The notes: generated from the letters alone by a model not told the origin. Positions 8,153 to 18,512 are shown, numbered from the stretch's first letter. The stretch: DNA of 64,000 bases from Micavibrio sp. UBA2638 (GCA_002359735.1 DENS01000002.1:6381-70380); one strand, 5' to 3'. A program made the numbers and translations.

Positions 8153-10051
8153 TTATAAACCGTAATAATAGCGCAGCATTAATGTAAATGTGGCCCATAA
8201 CAATAGAACCAGAGGCACCCCGGCAATGATAAAGTCGCGGAAGCGGTATCGCCCGGGGCCCATAACCAATAAATTCGTTTGATAGCCAATTGGGGATGCG
8301 AAAGAACAATTAGCCCCAAAAATGACCGTAATGGCAAATATATAGGCGATGTCGTATTCGAACCCTTCCGGTACTGTAATGCTGCCTGCCAGATTCATCG
8401 CAATGGGCGTAAATAAGATCGCGCAAGCGTTATTGGTAAGTACATTTGTGGTAATGGCCACCAACAGGAATAGTACTGAAATCATGGCGAGCGGCGTATC
8501 GGTAAATGGCAGGCTGAGGATGGCATTGGCCAGGTATGTGGCCCCGCCTGTTGCTTGTAAAGCGGTTCCCAACGCCAACATAGACCCGACCAGCAGGAAA
8601 ATCTTGCGGTCAATTGCGCGTGTGGCCTGGCGAATATTAAGGCAGCCTGTTGCAATCATAAGAACAGAGCCCGCAATGGCGGCGACAGGAATGCTGACAA
8701 CGCCAAAAGCGGCCAATCCAATTACGCTCAAGAATACAGCCGCGGCAATTGGGGCCTTGTTGGGTAGTGGCAAATCTCGTTTTGAGCCGGAAAGAACGAT
8801 AAAGTCAGAATTATCCCGCAGTCCGTTAACAACGCTCATTTTACCGGCCACAAGCAGCACGTCCCCTGCTTCGAGACGAATGCGCCCCAGGCGGCGCCTG
8901 ACAACACGGGCCCTACGTTGTACACCAAGGACGATTGTGCCGAACTGGCGCTGAAAATTGACGTGATCTAACGACATGTCAATCATGCGCGATCCTGGTG
9001 AAATCATGATTTCGGCCAGAACCCGGCTTTCGGTTTTTGTGGGTTCGCTACTGCCTTGCGCCGAATCGTCGGCATCGGCGAGCCCATCTTGCATTACGCG
9101 GCTTTCTTCTTCTGATAATAAGAAGCCGGGATATTTGGCAAGCAATTCCGTGAGAGTTTTACGCGTGGCCGTTACAATCATAATGTCATTGGTTTCAATC
9201 TTATAGCCTTCGAATGGCGGAAGAATTAAATGGCCCCCGCGCTGGATTAATTTGACATTCAGATTGGCTATTTCGGGAAATTTGCCATCAACGCATTCTA
9301 CGCCGACCAGTTTGCTGTCTTCGGCGATATCAAGCTCGGCCACAAATTCTTTTGAATCGCCCTTTAAATCTTGCGTCATAGAGGCCCTGTTGGACAAAAC
9401 GAGCGGCGTAAAGACCAAAACGTAAATAAAGCCAACCCCCGCCAGTATTAAGCCCGGGAAGAAAAAGTCAAAAAATCCCAGAGCCTGATATCCCAATTCC
9501 GTCATCGCGCTGGACACCAACAGGTTGGTGGACGACCCGATCAGTGTTGTCATGCCGCCCAATATTGCCGCGTAACTCAAAGGGATCATGATTTTGCTTT
9601 GTGAGAGTCCAATATTTTTCGCAAGAATTTGCAGCAATGGTATGGCGATAATCACTAGCGGTGTATTGTTCATAAAAGAACTGACCACCAGAACAAAGGC
9701 AAGAATGCTGATGACTGCAAGAATGGCCAGTTTTTTGTTGCGGACTTCAAAAATTCCGGTTACCAGTCGCAATGCATCCGTGTGAATGATGGCTTGCCCC
9801 ATTACCAGTAGGGCCAACACGGCAATCAGCGATGGATTGGCGTATCCGGCAAGCAATCTTTCGGCGTTCAGTAAATTTGTGCCGGCGGCATCAGGCAGCG
9901 GAAAGAACTGGCCAAACACCATCAGTGTTGTCAGGATTAAAACGCTTGTGACCTCAAGTGGGATTTTTTCCCGGATAAATAAAATAACGGAAAAGCCGGT
10001 TAATAACAGGACAAACCACATATGCAGGTCAGTATCCAGAATAAAGGTCAT
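8153..10051 (-). CDS. SLC13-type permease with two RCK_C (TrkA-C) domains
   Basis: Inner-membrane transporter of 632 aa. The N-terminal half has several membrane helices, including VVSSFMNNTPLVIIAIPLLQ and LIGSSTNLLVSSAM, the two signature loops of the DASS/SLC13 (citrate, sulfate, dicarboxylate) fold. Two cytosolic RCK_C domains follow, around residues 215-290 and 345-410. A second block of helices carries TTNVLTNNACAILFTPIA and GYQTNLLV. The substrate cannot be read from the sequence. It starts 15 bp after the lptD stop with ribosome-binding site AAGGGGG, so it is probably co-transcribed with lptD. Confidence 0.85.
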   Translation of the reverse strand: MTFILDTDLHMWFVLLLTGFSVILFIREKIPLEVTSVLILTTLMVFGQFFPLPDAAGTNLLNAERLLAGYANPSLIAVLALLVMGQAIIHTDALRLVTGIFEVRNKKLAILAVISILAFVLVVSSFMNNTPLVIIAIPLLQILAKNIGLSQSKIMIPLSYAAILGGMTTLIGSSTNLLVSSAMTELGYQALGFFDFFFPGLILAGVGFIYVLVFTPLVLSNRASMTQDLKGDSKEFVAELDIAEDSKLVGVECVDGKFPEIANLNVKLIQRGGHLILPPFEGYKIETNDIMIVTATRKTLTELLAKYPGFLLSEEESRVMQDGLADADDSAQGSSEPTKTESRVLAEIMISPGSRMIDMSLDHVNFQRQFGTIVLGVQRRARVVRRRLGRIRLEAGDVLLVAGKMSVVNGLRDNSDFIVLSGSKRDLPLPNKAPIAAAVFLSVIGLAAFGVVSIPVAAIAGSVLMIATGCLNIRQATRAIDRKIFLLVGSMLALGTALQATGGATYLANAILSLPFTDTPLAMISVLFLLVAITTNVLTNNACAILFTPIAMNLAGSITVPEGFEYDIAYIFAITVIFGANCSFASPIGYQTNLLVMGPGRYRFRDFIIAGVPLVLLLWATFTLMLRYYYGL

Positions 10052-10065
10052 ACTATTCGTCCCCC

Positions 10066-12708
10066 TTATTCGTTCCTGTTTGCGGTATTGTTGGTATCTG
10101 CATCAGAGCTGGAGCTGGCAAGTTCTATTCCTGATGTCTGGAATTCCCCTAGATTTTTAAGGCCAATGCGCAAAAGAAGTTCTGTATTGCTGTCGCCGGA
10201 TGCATCATCAGTCAGGTTCCGAACGGCGGATATCGACCAGTTGAGACATTGTCCGAAATGATCTAGTCCGGCATAGGCTGTCCGCAAGCCCGGATTGGCC
10301 CCTAAATCCTGTACGGCGCCTAAACGGGTGCGCCATTGTTGATTCCACCGATAGATAATATCGGCGCCAATCTGTTCCCTGCTTTCATTAATTGCTGTGC
10401 CTTCCAGCGAATTGGCGTACAGATAGGTTCCGCCTATTTCTAACTTGCCGAAATCGGCGGTGCCGTCAAATTCGTGACGCTGAGATGTTAGGTTATTATT
10501 ATTCAACTGGACGCGGTAATCGAAATAATACCGATCTTTGTAGTTTCCGTATAATTCAGCGACATAGTCGGAATATTGGCTGTCCAGACCTGATCCGGCC
10601 GGAAACGGATTGTCATCATCGTCAAAACGATGGCTCTGTCCGGCAAAAATATTAAACGTACTTCCCTCGTACCCATAAAGACCTGTACGAAGGCCGTATG
10701 TCACGCGGGTTTTGTCCTCAACACGATCAAATCCGGGAAAGCGGTTGGGTTCAAACAAATTGGCGCTGTCTAATTGTATATCCTGTGAATCTTCGTTGGG
10801 GATCTTGTTTTTGGAGTCAAGATTGGGGGCTGTCGTTACCGAAGCCACGGGTTCGATGCGCATTTGAAATTTTTCAAAATCCCGGGAAAGCGGATAACTG
10901 GCCTCAACATTTAACATCGGAAACAGGCGGGTTTCTGAAACGCTGTCATTGGGCGCCCCTCCCCCGTTCAGGCCATTTGAAACGTTCCTGTCGGACACTT
11001 CGTAAAAATCCCCGCGCATGGTGGCATCAACGGTTGTTAACAGGCCGTAATCTGAAATCAGGCGACGCTTCCATCCGGCCTGAAGGCTGGCGCGGGCCAT
11101 GTCCTGTCCATTGCCCTCTCTATGCAGGCCCAGCAGGCTTCCTTGAAGGCTCCAGCGTCCGCCAATCAGTGGAATGGCTCCCGGCTCGCCGATCCATTCG
11201 CTTACCACTTCCGGTAATATTTGTGGCTGGTCTTCATTTTGTAATTCACCAATGCGGACATCCTGATAGCTGATTAATCGGGCGGCGGTGTAATGGCGGC
11301 CGGAAAAGCGTTCAGCAAAGACTTCATTTTCCAGCACGTCTTCGCTGCTGAAATCATATTGGCGCAAATACTGATCGTCTGAGGCATATTGAATGTTTAA
11401 GCCGCTGCGCCATTTATCATTCATATCCCATAAGCCATTGGCGAATAAATGGCCGCGCCATTCCGCATCCTGGGTGAAATTAACGCCATTGGCCGAGTCA
11501 GTGCGTTCAGAATAGGTAAGGCCGCCATTGGCCATTAATGAGGCGTTATCCCATCTTTGACGCCATTCTGCACTGACCAGCGGTGCCTGTTCTGTAAAGG
11601 CACGTACGCCGATTGTGGCATCTTTGTCCGGGGCAATCGCCCAGTAATAGCTGGTGCCGGCACTAAAGCCCAGTTCGCTATCCAGACCAAAGGTTGGTGA
11701 GAGAAACCCGCTTTTCTGTTTAATTGATCCATCGGCATGGGAAAAATATGGCGTATAGGCAATGGGAACGCCGTATAGTTCAAAACGGGCATTTCGATAC
11801 GATATGCGGTTTTCTTTTTCGTCATGTGTAACTTCAGAGGCCTTGATTTGCCATACGGGATCTTTGTCCGGATCTGATTTGCAAGGCTCACAGGGCGTAT
11901 AGATGGCCGATTCCATTGTGGTTGTTTGGGCGTTTTCACGATTTCCTTTGGCCGCCATAAAGCGTGAACCATCGGCCAGATAGGTCTTAAGCCCTTCGAC
12001 AAACCCTGTTTTCATTTCATCCACCAGTTCAACACGCTCGGCGGTATGAATATCGCCATTTTCCTCATTCAATACAACATTGCCGGAAGCGATGATGCGG
12101 TCATCGCGCATGTTATAGCTGATTTCATCGGCGCGTAATATGCGCCCGTTTTGAACCAGCATGACATTACCGCGGGCGGTAACGGTTTGTGTTTGTTCGT
12201 TATTGCTTAGGGTATCGGCCTGAAGATCAACGGGGGATTTATCGCCTGCCGGTGCGGCATTGCCCGGAGGATTGCCGGATAAAGGGCCCGGTCTTGCCGT
12301 GGTTGATTGTGTTGATTCTGCGCGTGCATCATACGGCGCGGCCATACTGGCTCCATATGGCTGGTTGGGCGCGAACCCCGTCAACAGGCGCGGCGCGGCG
12401 GCTTTTGTGTGTGTAGTGGTGCGCGGGGCGTTGTCTGGTTTTTCCCTGTCTGCTTTTGCATTGTCTGCTTTTTTGAGAGTGTTTGTTACGGGCCGATCAG
12501 TGTGCCCTGCCGCCGTTTGTGCCCCCGTAAGCGGCTGCGTTATCACCTGCGGCTCAGTTTTTTGGAGGTCGTCTGCCGGTGTGGCTGGTTGATTTACAGG
12601 GGCGCGTTCATCACTAAAGCCGGTTAAAATTTGCGCGTTTGCCGCCTTTATGGTGAGCATAGAGACACCAGCGCAAAGAAACAGGATATTAACGGATGAC
12701 AGACGCAT
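10066..12708 (-). CDS. lptD: LPS-assembly outer-membrane protein LptD
   Basis: Inserts lipopolysaccharide into the outer leaflet together with LptE. The 880-aa protein has a signal peptide (cleavage after ANA, about residue 25), a long low-complexity Pro/Ala/Thr-rich linker (about 32-158), an OstA/LptA-like jellyroll (about 160-260; QADTLSNN, ARGNVMLVQNGR), then the LptD barrel beginning near TPCEPC (C273, C276) and YGVPIAYTPYFSHADG. LTGF occurs twice, at both ends of the linker. The linker is longer than in E. coli LptD. Upstream of it is an rhlE-type helicase on the same strand. Confidence 0.93.
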   Translation of the reverse strand: MRLSSVNILFLCAGVSMLTIKAANAQILTGFSDERAPVNQPATPADDLQKTEPQVITQPLTGAQTAAGHTDRPVTNTLKKADNAKADREKPDNAPRTTTHTKAAAPRLLTGFAPNQPYGASMAAPYDARAESTQSTTARPGPLSGNPPGNAAPAGDKSPVDLQADTLSNNEQTQTVTARGNVMLVQNGRILRADEISYNMRDDRIIASGNVVLNEENGDIHTAERVELVDEMKTGFVEGLKTYLADGSRFMAAKGNRENAQTTTMESAIYTPCEPCKSDPDKDPVWQIKASEVTHDEKENRISYRNARFELYGVPIAYTPYFSHADGSIKQKSGFLSPTFGLDSELGFSAGTSYYWAIAPDKDATIGVRAFTEQAPLVSAEWRQRWDNASLMANGGLTYSERTDSANGVNFTQDAEWRGHLFANGLWDMNDKWRSGLNIQYASDDQYLRQYDFSSEDVLENEVFAERFSGRHYTAARLISYQDVRIGELQNEDQPQILPEVVSEWIGEPGAIPLIGGRWSLQGSLLGLHREGNGQDMARASLQAGWKRRLISDYGLLTTVDATMRGDFYEVSDRNVSNGLNGGGAPNDSVSETRLFPMLNVEASYPLSRDFEKFQMRIEPVASVTTAPNLDSKNKIPNEDSQDIQLDSANLFEPNRFPGFDRVEDKTRVTYGLRTGLYGYEGSTFNIFAGQSHRFDDDDNPFPAGSGLDSQYSDYVAELYGNYKDRYYFDYRVQLNNNNLTSQRHEFDGTADFGKLEIGGTYLYANSLEGTAINESREQIGADIIYRWNQQWRTRLGAVQDLGANPGLRTAYAGLDHFGQCLNWSISAVRNLTDDASGDSNTELLLRIGLKNLGEFQTSGIELASSSSDADTNNTANRNE

Positions 12709-12792
12709 TTACACTTTCGTATATTGTTTTTAACAAAAAAACATTACACGCTTGGATGCTCTTTGCGAAGGGTCAATCTAGGAAAAATCGCC

Positions 12793-14151
12793 TTATTTCC
12801 CAAAAAATGCAGGCATTTCATCACCAAATCCAATGACGGTCTCATCATCTTCGTTGTTTTGCTTGCGTTCATTTTTGTTGGCTTTGACATTTGGCTTGTC
12901 ATTAGATTTTTTATTTGATTTCTGGCCGGGTTGTTTTTCCTTGGCCGATTTGTCGTTATTTGAACGGCGCTTTCCGGATGGTTTGTTCTGACTGGATTCT
13001 TTTGTTTCAGATTTATCCTCGCCAGACCGTGTTTTGGGGCCAATTTCAACGACTTCAATGTCTTTCTTTGTTAAGTCATGTATGGCTTTCACGAATTTAT
13101 CATCGTTTGCGGTCGCGATCATCCATGCGCGGCCTTCTTTTCCGGCGCGCCCGGTTCGTCCGATACGGTGTACATAATCATCAGCATTCATCGGAACATC
13201 AAAGTTAAACACATGTGATAAACCCTGCACATCAATTCCGCGAGCGGCGACGTCACTGCAAATTAGCAGCTGAATTTCATCATTTTTAAATCGCTTTAAC
13301 GTTTCGGTGCGTTGGCTTTGGTCCATATCGCCATGCATGGGGGCAACTTTATAGCCTTTGCCGGTCAGCCATTTTGCCAAACCGTCAATATCGCGTTTGC
13401 GGTTACAAAATACAAAGGCGTTGCCGACATCTTCCTGTTCAATAATTTTAAGTAAGGTGTCACGTTTTTGCTTGGGTCCGGTATTGACCATAAATTGTTT
13501 GATGGTTGTGGCGGTTTCCGCAGGCGGGTTTACTTTTATTTCTTTTGGATTGCTAAGAAATTTCTCACTCAGCTTGCTGATTTCCGGGGGCATAGTGGCT
13601 GAAAACAACAAGGTTTGGCGCATGGGCGGAAGCAAGCTGGCAATTTTTGTGATGTCAGGAATGAAGCCCATATCCATCATTTTGTCGGCTTCATCGATGA
13701 CAAAGATTTTAATATCCGTGAGCAGGATGTTTCCGCGTTCAAATAAATCAAGCAAACGACCTGGCGTGGCGATTAAAACATCGGCGCCGCGTTCTAATAT
13801 CTTGATTTGTTCGTCCATGGACGTGCCGCCAACCAGCAAGGCTTTGTTCAGCTTGCAATACTTACCGTATTTATCAAAGCTGGCGGCGATTTGTGCCGCA
13901 AGTTCGCGGGTTGGGCTAAGGATAAGGGAGCGCGGCATGCGGGCTTTTGCGCGCCCGCCCGCTAGAATTTCTATCATAGGGAGCGTAAAGCCGGCCGTTT
14001 TACCTGTACCGGTCTGGGCAAGCCCAACCACATCGCGCATCATTAAAATGGCAGGGATTGCCTTTTCTTGTATCGGTGTCGGGCTGGAATAGTCGCACTC
14101 TTCAAGTGCTTTAAGAATATCGGGTTGTAATCCTAAGTCTTTAAATGACAT
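12793..14151 (-). CDS. rhlE: DEAD-box RNA helicase, RhlE type
   Basis: ATP-dependent RNA helicase (452 aa), probably in ribosome assembly or RNA decay. Motifs in order: Q motif FKDLGLQPDILKAL and TPIQ, Walker A AQTGTGKT, PTRELAAQI, GGTSMDEQ, TPGRLLDL, DEAD in IDEADKMMDMGF, SAT, and ARGIDVQ plus HRIGRTGRAGKEG. Past about residue 375 comes a strongly basic Lys/Asn/Ser-rich tail, likely an RNA-binding extension. RhlE is the best subfamily match by motif style, but RhlB/DeaD cannot be fully excluded. Confidence 0.88.
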   Translation of the reverse strand: MSFKDLGLQPDILKALEECDYSSPTPIQEKAIPAILMMRDVVGLAQTGTGKTAGFTLPMIEILAGGRAKARMPRSLILSPTRELAAQIAASFDKYGKYCKLNKALLVGGTSMDEQIKILERGADVLIATPGRLLDLFERGNILLTDIKIFVIDEADKMMDMGFIPDITKIASLLPPMRQTLLFSATMPPEISKLSEKFLSNPKEIKVNPPAETATTIKQFMVNTGPKQKRDTLLKIIEQEDVGNAFVFCNRKRDIDGLAKWLTGKGYKVAPMHGDMDQSQRTETLKRFKNDEIQLLICSDVAARGIDVQGLSHVFNFDVPMNADDYVHRIGRTGRAGKEGRAWMIATANDDKFVKAIHDLTKKDIEVVEIGPKTRSGEDKSETKESSQNKPSGKRRSNNDKSAKEKQPGQKSNKKSNDKPNVKANKNERKQNNEDDETVIGFGDEMPAFFGK

Positions 14152-14252
14152 ATAATGTTGCTAATCTGTTGTAAATCTTAAGTGTGTAATTGTTTTAACA
14201 CATTAATGGGGTTATAAACAAAAATATGTGAAAATCAAGCACAAAGGCGAGA

Positions 14253-14693
14253 ATGAATAATTTCAAACAATGGCTCAGCGAACAGTCAAAAATGACTCTG
14301 GTGTTTGCTGGGGCTGTTATCGGTGGGTTGTTCTTTATTGTGTTTCTCAATCCACGCAATTCCGACTTTTATATCGCCGCCGGGCAAGAGGTTGCGCTGG
14401 CCAAACAAATTTGCATTGAATCCCGCGCCTATGTACAGCGTGAGCCAAGGCGATTAAAGCTGGGGCAGAATATTCTGGATGATATACCTGTTAATGGCAG
14501 TGTGCCGAAATTGCGCTATGTTGGTTATCCGCGTGTTATGTTCATGCATAACGGATATGGGCATAAAAGTTCGCAGAAAGAATTTTATTGCACCTTTACC
14601 GATCCGCGGGGCGCAAATAAATCCGGCTCATCACATTATTTTTATGATTATAACACCGGAAACTGGGTGGAAAGAACGCGCACAAGGCGGTAA
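14253..14693 (+). CDS. hypothetical membrane-anchored protein, 146 aa
   Basis: I do not recognise this protein. One membrane segment (TLVFAGAVIGGLFFIVFL, about residues 15-32) is followed by a soluble region with an aromatic, Arg-rich C-terminus. It starts at ATG, about 100 bp from the divergent rhlE start, and ends 54 bp before hisI. It could share the hisI transcript. Confidence 0.6.
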   Translation: MNNFKQWLSEQSKMTLVFAGAVIGGLFFIVFLNPRNSDFYIAAGQEVALAKQICIESRAYVQREPRRLKLGQNILDDIPVNGSVPKLRYVGYPRVMFMHNGYGHKSSQKEFYCTFTDPRGANKSGSSHYFYDYNTGNWVERTRTRR

Positions 14694-14747
14694 ACGCCCT
14701 GTGCAATTCGTACCGATGAAAATAAACAAATATAAAGAGGCATAGAT

Positions 14748-15149
14748 ATGGGCGGCTGTAAGGATATTGATGAAACAACTGATTTTAAACCAAAATTTGA
14801 TCAGAATGGTTTGATAACTTGTGTGGTGAGCGATTATAAAACGCATCAGGTTTTGATGGTTGCGTATATGAATGAACAAGCATTGCGGTTGTCTTTACAA
14901 ACCGGGGAGGCACATTATTGGTCGCGGTCCAGGCAGGAGATATGGCATAAAGGCGCAACCAGCGGCAATACGCAAATCATAAAATCCATACAGATTGATT
15001 GCGATCAGGATTGCCTGTTAATGGCGGTTGAGATGCCTGTGCGTGACAATGGCCATATTGCGGCATGCCATACGGGCCGTAAAAGTTGTTTTTACCGTGA
15101 TCTTGCGCTGGATAAAAACGGAGATATTACTCTGAAATTACAGCATTAG
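14748..15149 (+). CDS. hisI: phosphoribosyl-AMP cyclohydrolase
   Basis: Third step of histidine biosynthesis: opens the adenine ring of PR-AMP. The 133-aa protein is the single-domain form without HisE. Signatures: LMVAYMNEQAL, GEAHYWSRSRQEIWHKGATSGN, the metal-binding DCDQDC and ACHTGRKSCFY. It starts at ATG with upstream AAAGAGG. Its last 23 nt overlap the converging membrane-protein gene. Confidence 0.95.
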   Translation: MGGCKDIDETTDFKPKFDQNGLITCVVSDYKTHQVLMVAYMNEQALRLSLQTGEAHYWSRSRQEIWHKGATSGNTQIIKSIQIDCDQDCLLMAVEMPVRDNGHIAACHTGRKSCFYRDLALDKNGDITLKLQH

Positions 15150-15573
15150 CGTGATTATGATGATTCTGTGCGGGTGCTACGGGCACCGTGTTACGGTCTT
15201 TGTGTAACAAAAAATAAGCCGAAACATTCACCAGAAATAAAACCGTTGCAATGATCATAATGATTTTTGATTTGTGCCTGGTTTTGTTGCATGTCGTTTG
15301 TGAGCAGCAATCATGTTTGATTTGCAGCCGGGCATTCAGGGCAAAAAGTGACCATCCTAAAACCAGTAATGCGGCTGATATCGCGATGATTAGATGCTCC
15401 CATGTATGAATGTAATTATGGTATGACAGCGCAAAACCGGGGATTGTGACAACCATGCCGTATGATGCGGCCAGTGTGAGTATGCTCAAAACCGTAGGAA
15501 TAACGCAGCAAAATACATGCCCCAGTTCCGAGGCCAAAATGCTGTAAAAAATGGTCGTTTGTAGTTTTTGCAT
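15127..15573 (-). CDS. small membrane protein with Cys/His motifs (MerC-like?)
   Basis: A 148-aa protein with about four hydrophobic stretches and a motif GHVFCCVIPTVLSIL in the first. Cysteines recur in a loop (DCCSQTTC) and the C-terminus is His-rich (QNHHNHANA). That mix suggests metal binding, loosely like MerC, but I would not assign a function. The frame opens at GTG 15591; ATG 15573 is preceded by GGA at normal spacing and fits the hydrophobic start better. It is tail-to-tail with hisI, overlapping by 23 nt. Confidence 0.55.
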   Translation of the reverse strand: MQKLQTTIFYSILASELGHVFCCVIPTVLSILTLAASYGMVVTIPGFALSYHNYIHTWEHLIIAISAALLVLGWSLFALNARLQIKHDCCSQTTCNKTRHKSKIIMIIATVLFLVNVSAYFLLHKDRNTVPVAPAQNHHNHANAVISE

Positions 15574-15687
15574 ATTTGTTCCGTAGGCCACCTGTTATAA
15601 GGTAACGTATGATATTCTACAAGAAATAAATTCTTGATCGCTCTCGTGTATAGATTGTGCGTAACGCATTGTAATGATAGCAAGGGG

Positions 15688-17493
15688 TTAGGCGAAGCTG
15701 CCATCCTGAATGTGCAATTCGGCAGATTTACGGCCTTGCCATTCGTTGATTTTTAATTGTCCAATCAGGTTAAAGGCTTTGGTTTTGTCCTTAAGCAGCG
15801 CATCCCCTAGCGGCGTTCCAACGGCACCAAAGGCCATGGCTTTCATACGTGACCCGCCTTCCCAATCACTGATCATGACACTGATATGGGTTTCCCCGCG
15901 TATTGTCGGGTTATAGATCCGCACATTATGAAAGGCAAAAACCGGCTCAGGGAAATCCATGCCAAATGGCCCAACCGTGTTTTCCAGTTGCTCGACAAAA
16001 TCGATTTTTGCCCCCTGCACGGCCATGATCCCATCGATATTGGTTTCACAGTTGATTTCGTTACTGGCGGCTTGTTTTGCCACATGATCATTCATAAAGG
16101 CCATGAAGTCCTGCAATTTATCTGGATCAACTGTAAAGCCCCCGGCCATGGCATGCCCGCCGCCTTTGGGGATTATCCCCTGTTCCATGGCATCCATGAA
16201 GGCGCGGCCAATATTTATTCCGGGGATGGAGCGCCCGGAGCCGCGCCCCTCTCTGGTGCCATCACTATTGAGGGCATATGTGATGATGCAGGCAGGTTTA
16301 TTGTATTTTTCTTTAATTTTTCCTGCTACCAATCCGCTTAAACCCGGGTGCCAATTGTCATGTCCTAACATAATCAGTGCCTGTTGATCCAGCCCTTGTT
16401 CTTCAACCATTTCAAGGGCTTCACGTTCCATTTGCGCCTGTATTTCTTTGCGCCTGTCATTACAATCGTTCAAAATCCACGCGATGTTAACGGCCTCTTC
16501 CCTGTCTTCGGTCGAAAGGAGTCTGGCGCCCAAATCTGATTTGTGTACGCGGCTGCCGGCGTTGATACGCGGGCCCAATACAAAGCCGGCATGATATGTG
16601 TTCACGGCCGTCTTAATACGGGAAACTTCTATTAATGATGCAAGGCCCGTATTGATCGTTTTTTGCATCTGCGTGAACCCGGAACGCACCAGAAGGCGGT
16701 TCACGCCTGTCAGGGGTACCATGTCACAAACGGTTCCAAGGGCAATTAAATCAAGCAGTTGAATAAGGTTTGGCTCAGTAATATGTTTTGCGTCATAGTA
16801 TTTATTGACCCGTAATTTATTGTTGATGGCAATGCAGGCCATAAACGTAACCCCGCAGGCCGCCAGCATATCCAGGCCGGATGAATCGTCCATACGTTTG
16901 GGGTTGATAACATGATGGGCGTCCGGCAGGTGCTGTTCTGTCTGATGGTGATCCAGAACAATGATCTTTAAATCCAGTGCGCGGGCTTGTTTGATAATAT
17001 CAAAAGCGGTGCTGCCGCAATCCAGAATGAAGATAACGTCAGCCCCACCCGCTTTTAACTTTGTCATAGCCTCAACATTGGGGCCGTACCCTTCGGTCAG
17101 GCGGTCCGGTATATATATCGGGGCATCAATGCCGCAGGCCTTTAAAAAACGGTACAGCGTTGCGGATGATGTCGCGCCGTCCACATCAAAGTCACCAAAA
17201 ATGGCAAAATTTTTACCTTCAGCGATCCATTTGGCCACATCATCGGCCATGTCTTCCATACCGGTCAGAAAAAACGGGCTGGGCAGGTTGTCTTTCAAGG
17301 TGGGATACAAAAATGCCTGAAACTGATCCGGCGGAATGTCGCGGGCCAGTAAAAGGCGTGTGACGGCCTCGGGCAGGTCATGCTGGCGAGAGTAGCGCTC
17401 AATACTGTCAAAGGGGATATCTTCCATGACCCAGCGGGATTGCATGAATGATCTTTCAACGCCCAGAAGGGCCTTATTGGGCGCGTTGGACAT
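15688..17493 (-). CDS. recJ: single-stranded-DNA-specific exonuclease RecJ
   Basis: 5'-3' ssDNA exonuclease for recombination and mismatch or base-excision repair. At 601 aa it has DHH-family motifs: DFDVDGATS (101-109), YIPDRLTEGYG, the DHH at 181-183 and, in the DHHA1 domain, a GGGHAMAGGFT stretch. A C-terminal OB-like region ends in ELHIQDGSFA. It starts 2 bp after the glpX stop, so it is the last gene of a hom-glpX-recJ operon, an arrangement common in alphaproteobacteria. Confidence 0.95.
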   Translation of the reverse strand: MSNAPNKALLGVERSFMQSRWVMEDIPFDSIERYSRQHDLPEAVTRLLLARDIPPDQFQAFLYPTLKDNLPSPFFLTGMEDMADDVAKWIAEGKNFAIFGDFDVDGATSSATLYRFLKACGIDAPIYIPDRLTEGYGPNVEAMTKLKAGGADVIFILDCGSTAFDIIKQARALDLKIIVLDHHQTEQHLPDAHHVINPKRMDDSSGLDMLAACGVTFMACIAINNKLRVNKYYDAKHITEPNLIQLLDLIALGTVCDMVPLTGVNRLLVRSGFTQMQKTINTGLASLIEVSRIKTAVNTYHAGFVLGPRINAGSRVHKSDLGARLLSTEDREEAVNIAWILNDCNDRRKEIQAQMEREALEMVEEQGLDQQALIMLGHDNWHPGLSGLVAGKIKEKYNKPACIITYALNSDGTREGRGSGRSIPGINIGRAFMDAMEQGIIPKGGGHAMAGGFTVDPDKLQDFMAFMNDHVAKQAASNEINCETNIDGIMAVQGAKIDFVEQLENTVGPFGMDFPEPVFAFHNVRIYNPTIRGETHISVMISDWEGGSRMKAMAFGAVGTPLGDALLKDKTKAFNLIGQLKINEWQGRKSAELHIQDGSFA

Positions 17494-17495
17494 GG

Positions 17496-18512
17496 CTATA
17501 TTCCGGCCACCCAGTCCTTGCGCTTGAAATTATGCGTGGCCTCAATGCGCCGCACCGTACCTGATTTTGATCGCATAACCAGCGATGATGTTTTCGCCCC
17601 GCCGGCATAACGGCGCACACCGCGCAACATCGTGCCATCGGTAACGCCCGTTGCGGCAAACATTACATTTTCACCTTTTGCCAGATCATTGGTTGTATAG
17701 ATTTTGTTGAGATCAGTAATGCCCCAGCGTTCCGCGCGCTGCTTTTCGTCATCATTGCGAAAAACCAAACGGCCAAGCATGGACCCGCCAATACATTGCA
17801 AGGCCGCGGCGCCAAGTACGCCTTCCGGTGCGCCGCCAGTTCCGACGTATAAATCAATGCCGGTATCGGGCTCGCTGGTCGCGATTACGGCGCTAACATC
17901 ACCATCGCCGATCAAGTTAATGCGGGCTCCCGCCTCGCGAATGGCCTTAATAATATCATCATGGCGCGGACGGTTTAAAACGCACACCATTAATTCATTG
18001 ACGCTACCGCCTTTTTCTTTGGCAAGTTTTTTTAATACGTCGCCAATTGGTGCATCCAGATCCAATATATTGGGATTAATGCCAGCCCCAACCGCGATTT
18101 TTTGCATGTAAACATCCGGCGCATTCAAAAATCCACCCTCATCGGTCATAGCGATAACGGCCATGGCGTTTGGGCCGCCTGCGGCCGTGATTTCCGTGCC
18201 CTCCAGTGGATCAAGGGCAATGTCAATTTTGGGGCCAGTACCAGTGCCGACCTCTTCCCCGATATAAAGCATTGGGGCTTCGTCGCGTTCCCCTTCCCCG
18301 ATCACAACGCGGCCCTGTATTTGCAGTGAATTCAGCGCATCGCGCATGGCATCGACCGCGGCCTGATCGGCCGCATCTTTATCGCCTCTGCCCACAAGAG
18401 ATGAGCAGGCGAGTGCGGCGGCCTCGGTCACGCGTACAACCTCAAGGGCCAGATTGCGGTCCATGAAGCCTTCGTAATCAGGCATAGCGGTTGGTTTTAG
18501 TTCTGAACTCAT
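17496..18512 (-). CDS. glpX: class II fructose-1,6-bisphosphatase
   Basis: Gluconeogenic hydrolysis of fructose-1,6-bisphosphate. The 338-aa protein shows GRGDKDAADQAAVDAMR, VIGEGERDEAPMLYIGE and the metal/phosphate site DPLEGTEITAAGG, all diagnostic for the GlpX rather than the Fbp fold. GTGGAPEGVLGAAAL follows in the second half. It lies 34 bp after hom and 2 bp before recJ. Confidence 0.95.
   Translation of the reverse strand: MSSELKPTAMPDYEGFMDRNLALEVVRVTEAAALACSSLVGRGDKDAADQAAVDAMRDALNSLQIQGRVVIGEGERDEAPMLYIGEEVGTGTGPKIDIALDPLEGTEITAAGGPNAMAVIAMTDEGGFLNAPDVYMQKIAVGAGINPNILDLDAPIGDVLKKLAKEKGGSVNELMVCVLNRPRHDDIIKAIREAGARINLIGDGDVSAVIATSEPDTGIDLYVGTGGAPEGVLGAAALQCIGGSMLGRLVFRNDDEKQRAERWGITDLNKIYTTNDLAKGENVMFAATGVTDGTMLRGVRRYAGGAKTSSLVMRSKSGTVRRIEATHNFKRKDWVAGI

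Noticed and set aside
8349..8954. Long antisense ORF within the SLC13-type permease gene
   Set aside because: It is the mirror of a well-supported membrane protein gene and has no independent ribosome-binding site or domain.
13358..14092. Long antisense ORF across the rhlE helicase
   Set aside because: It overlaps a gene with all DEAD-box motifs intact and shows only compositional hydrophobicity from the complementary strand.
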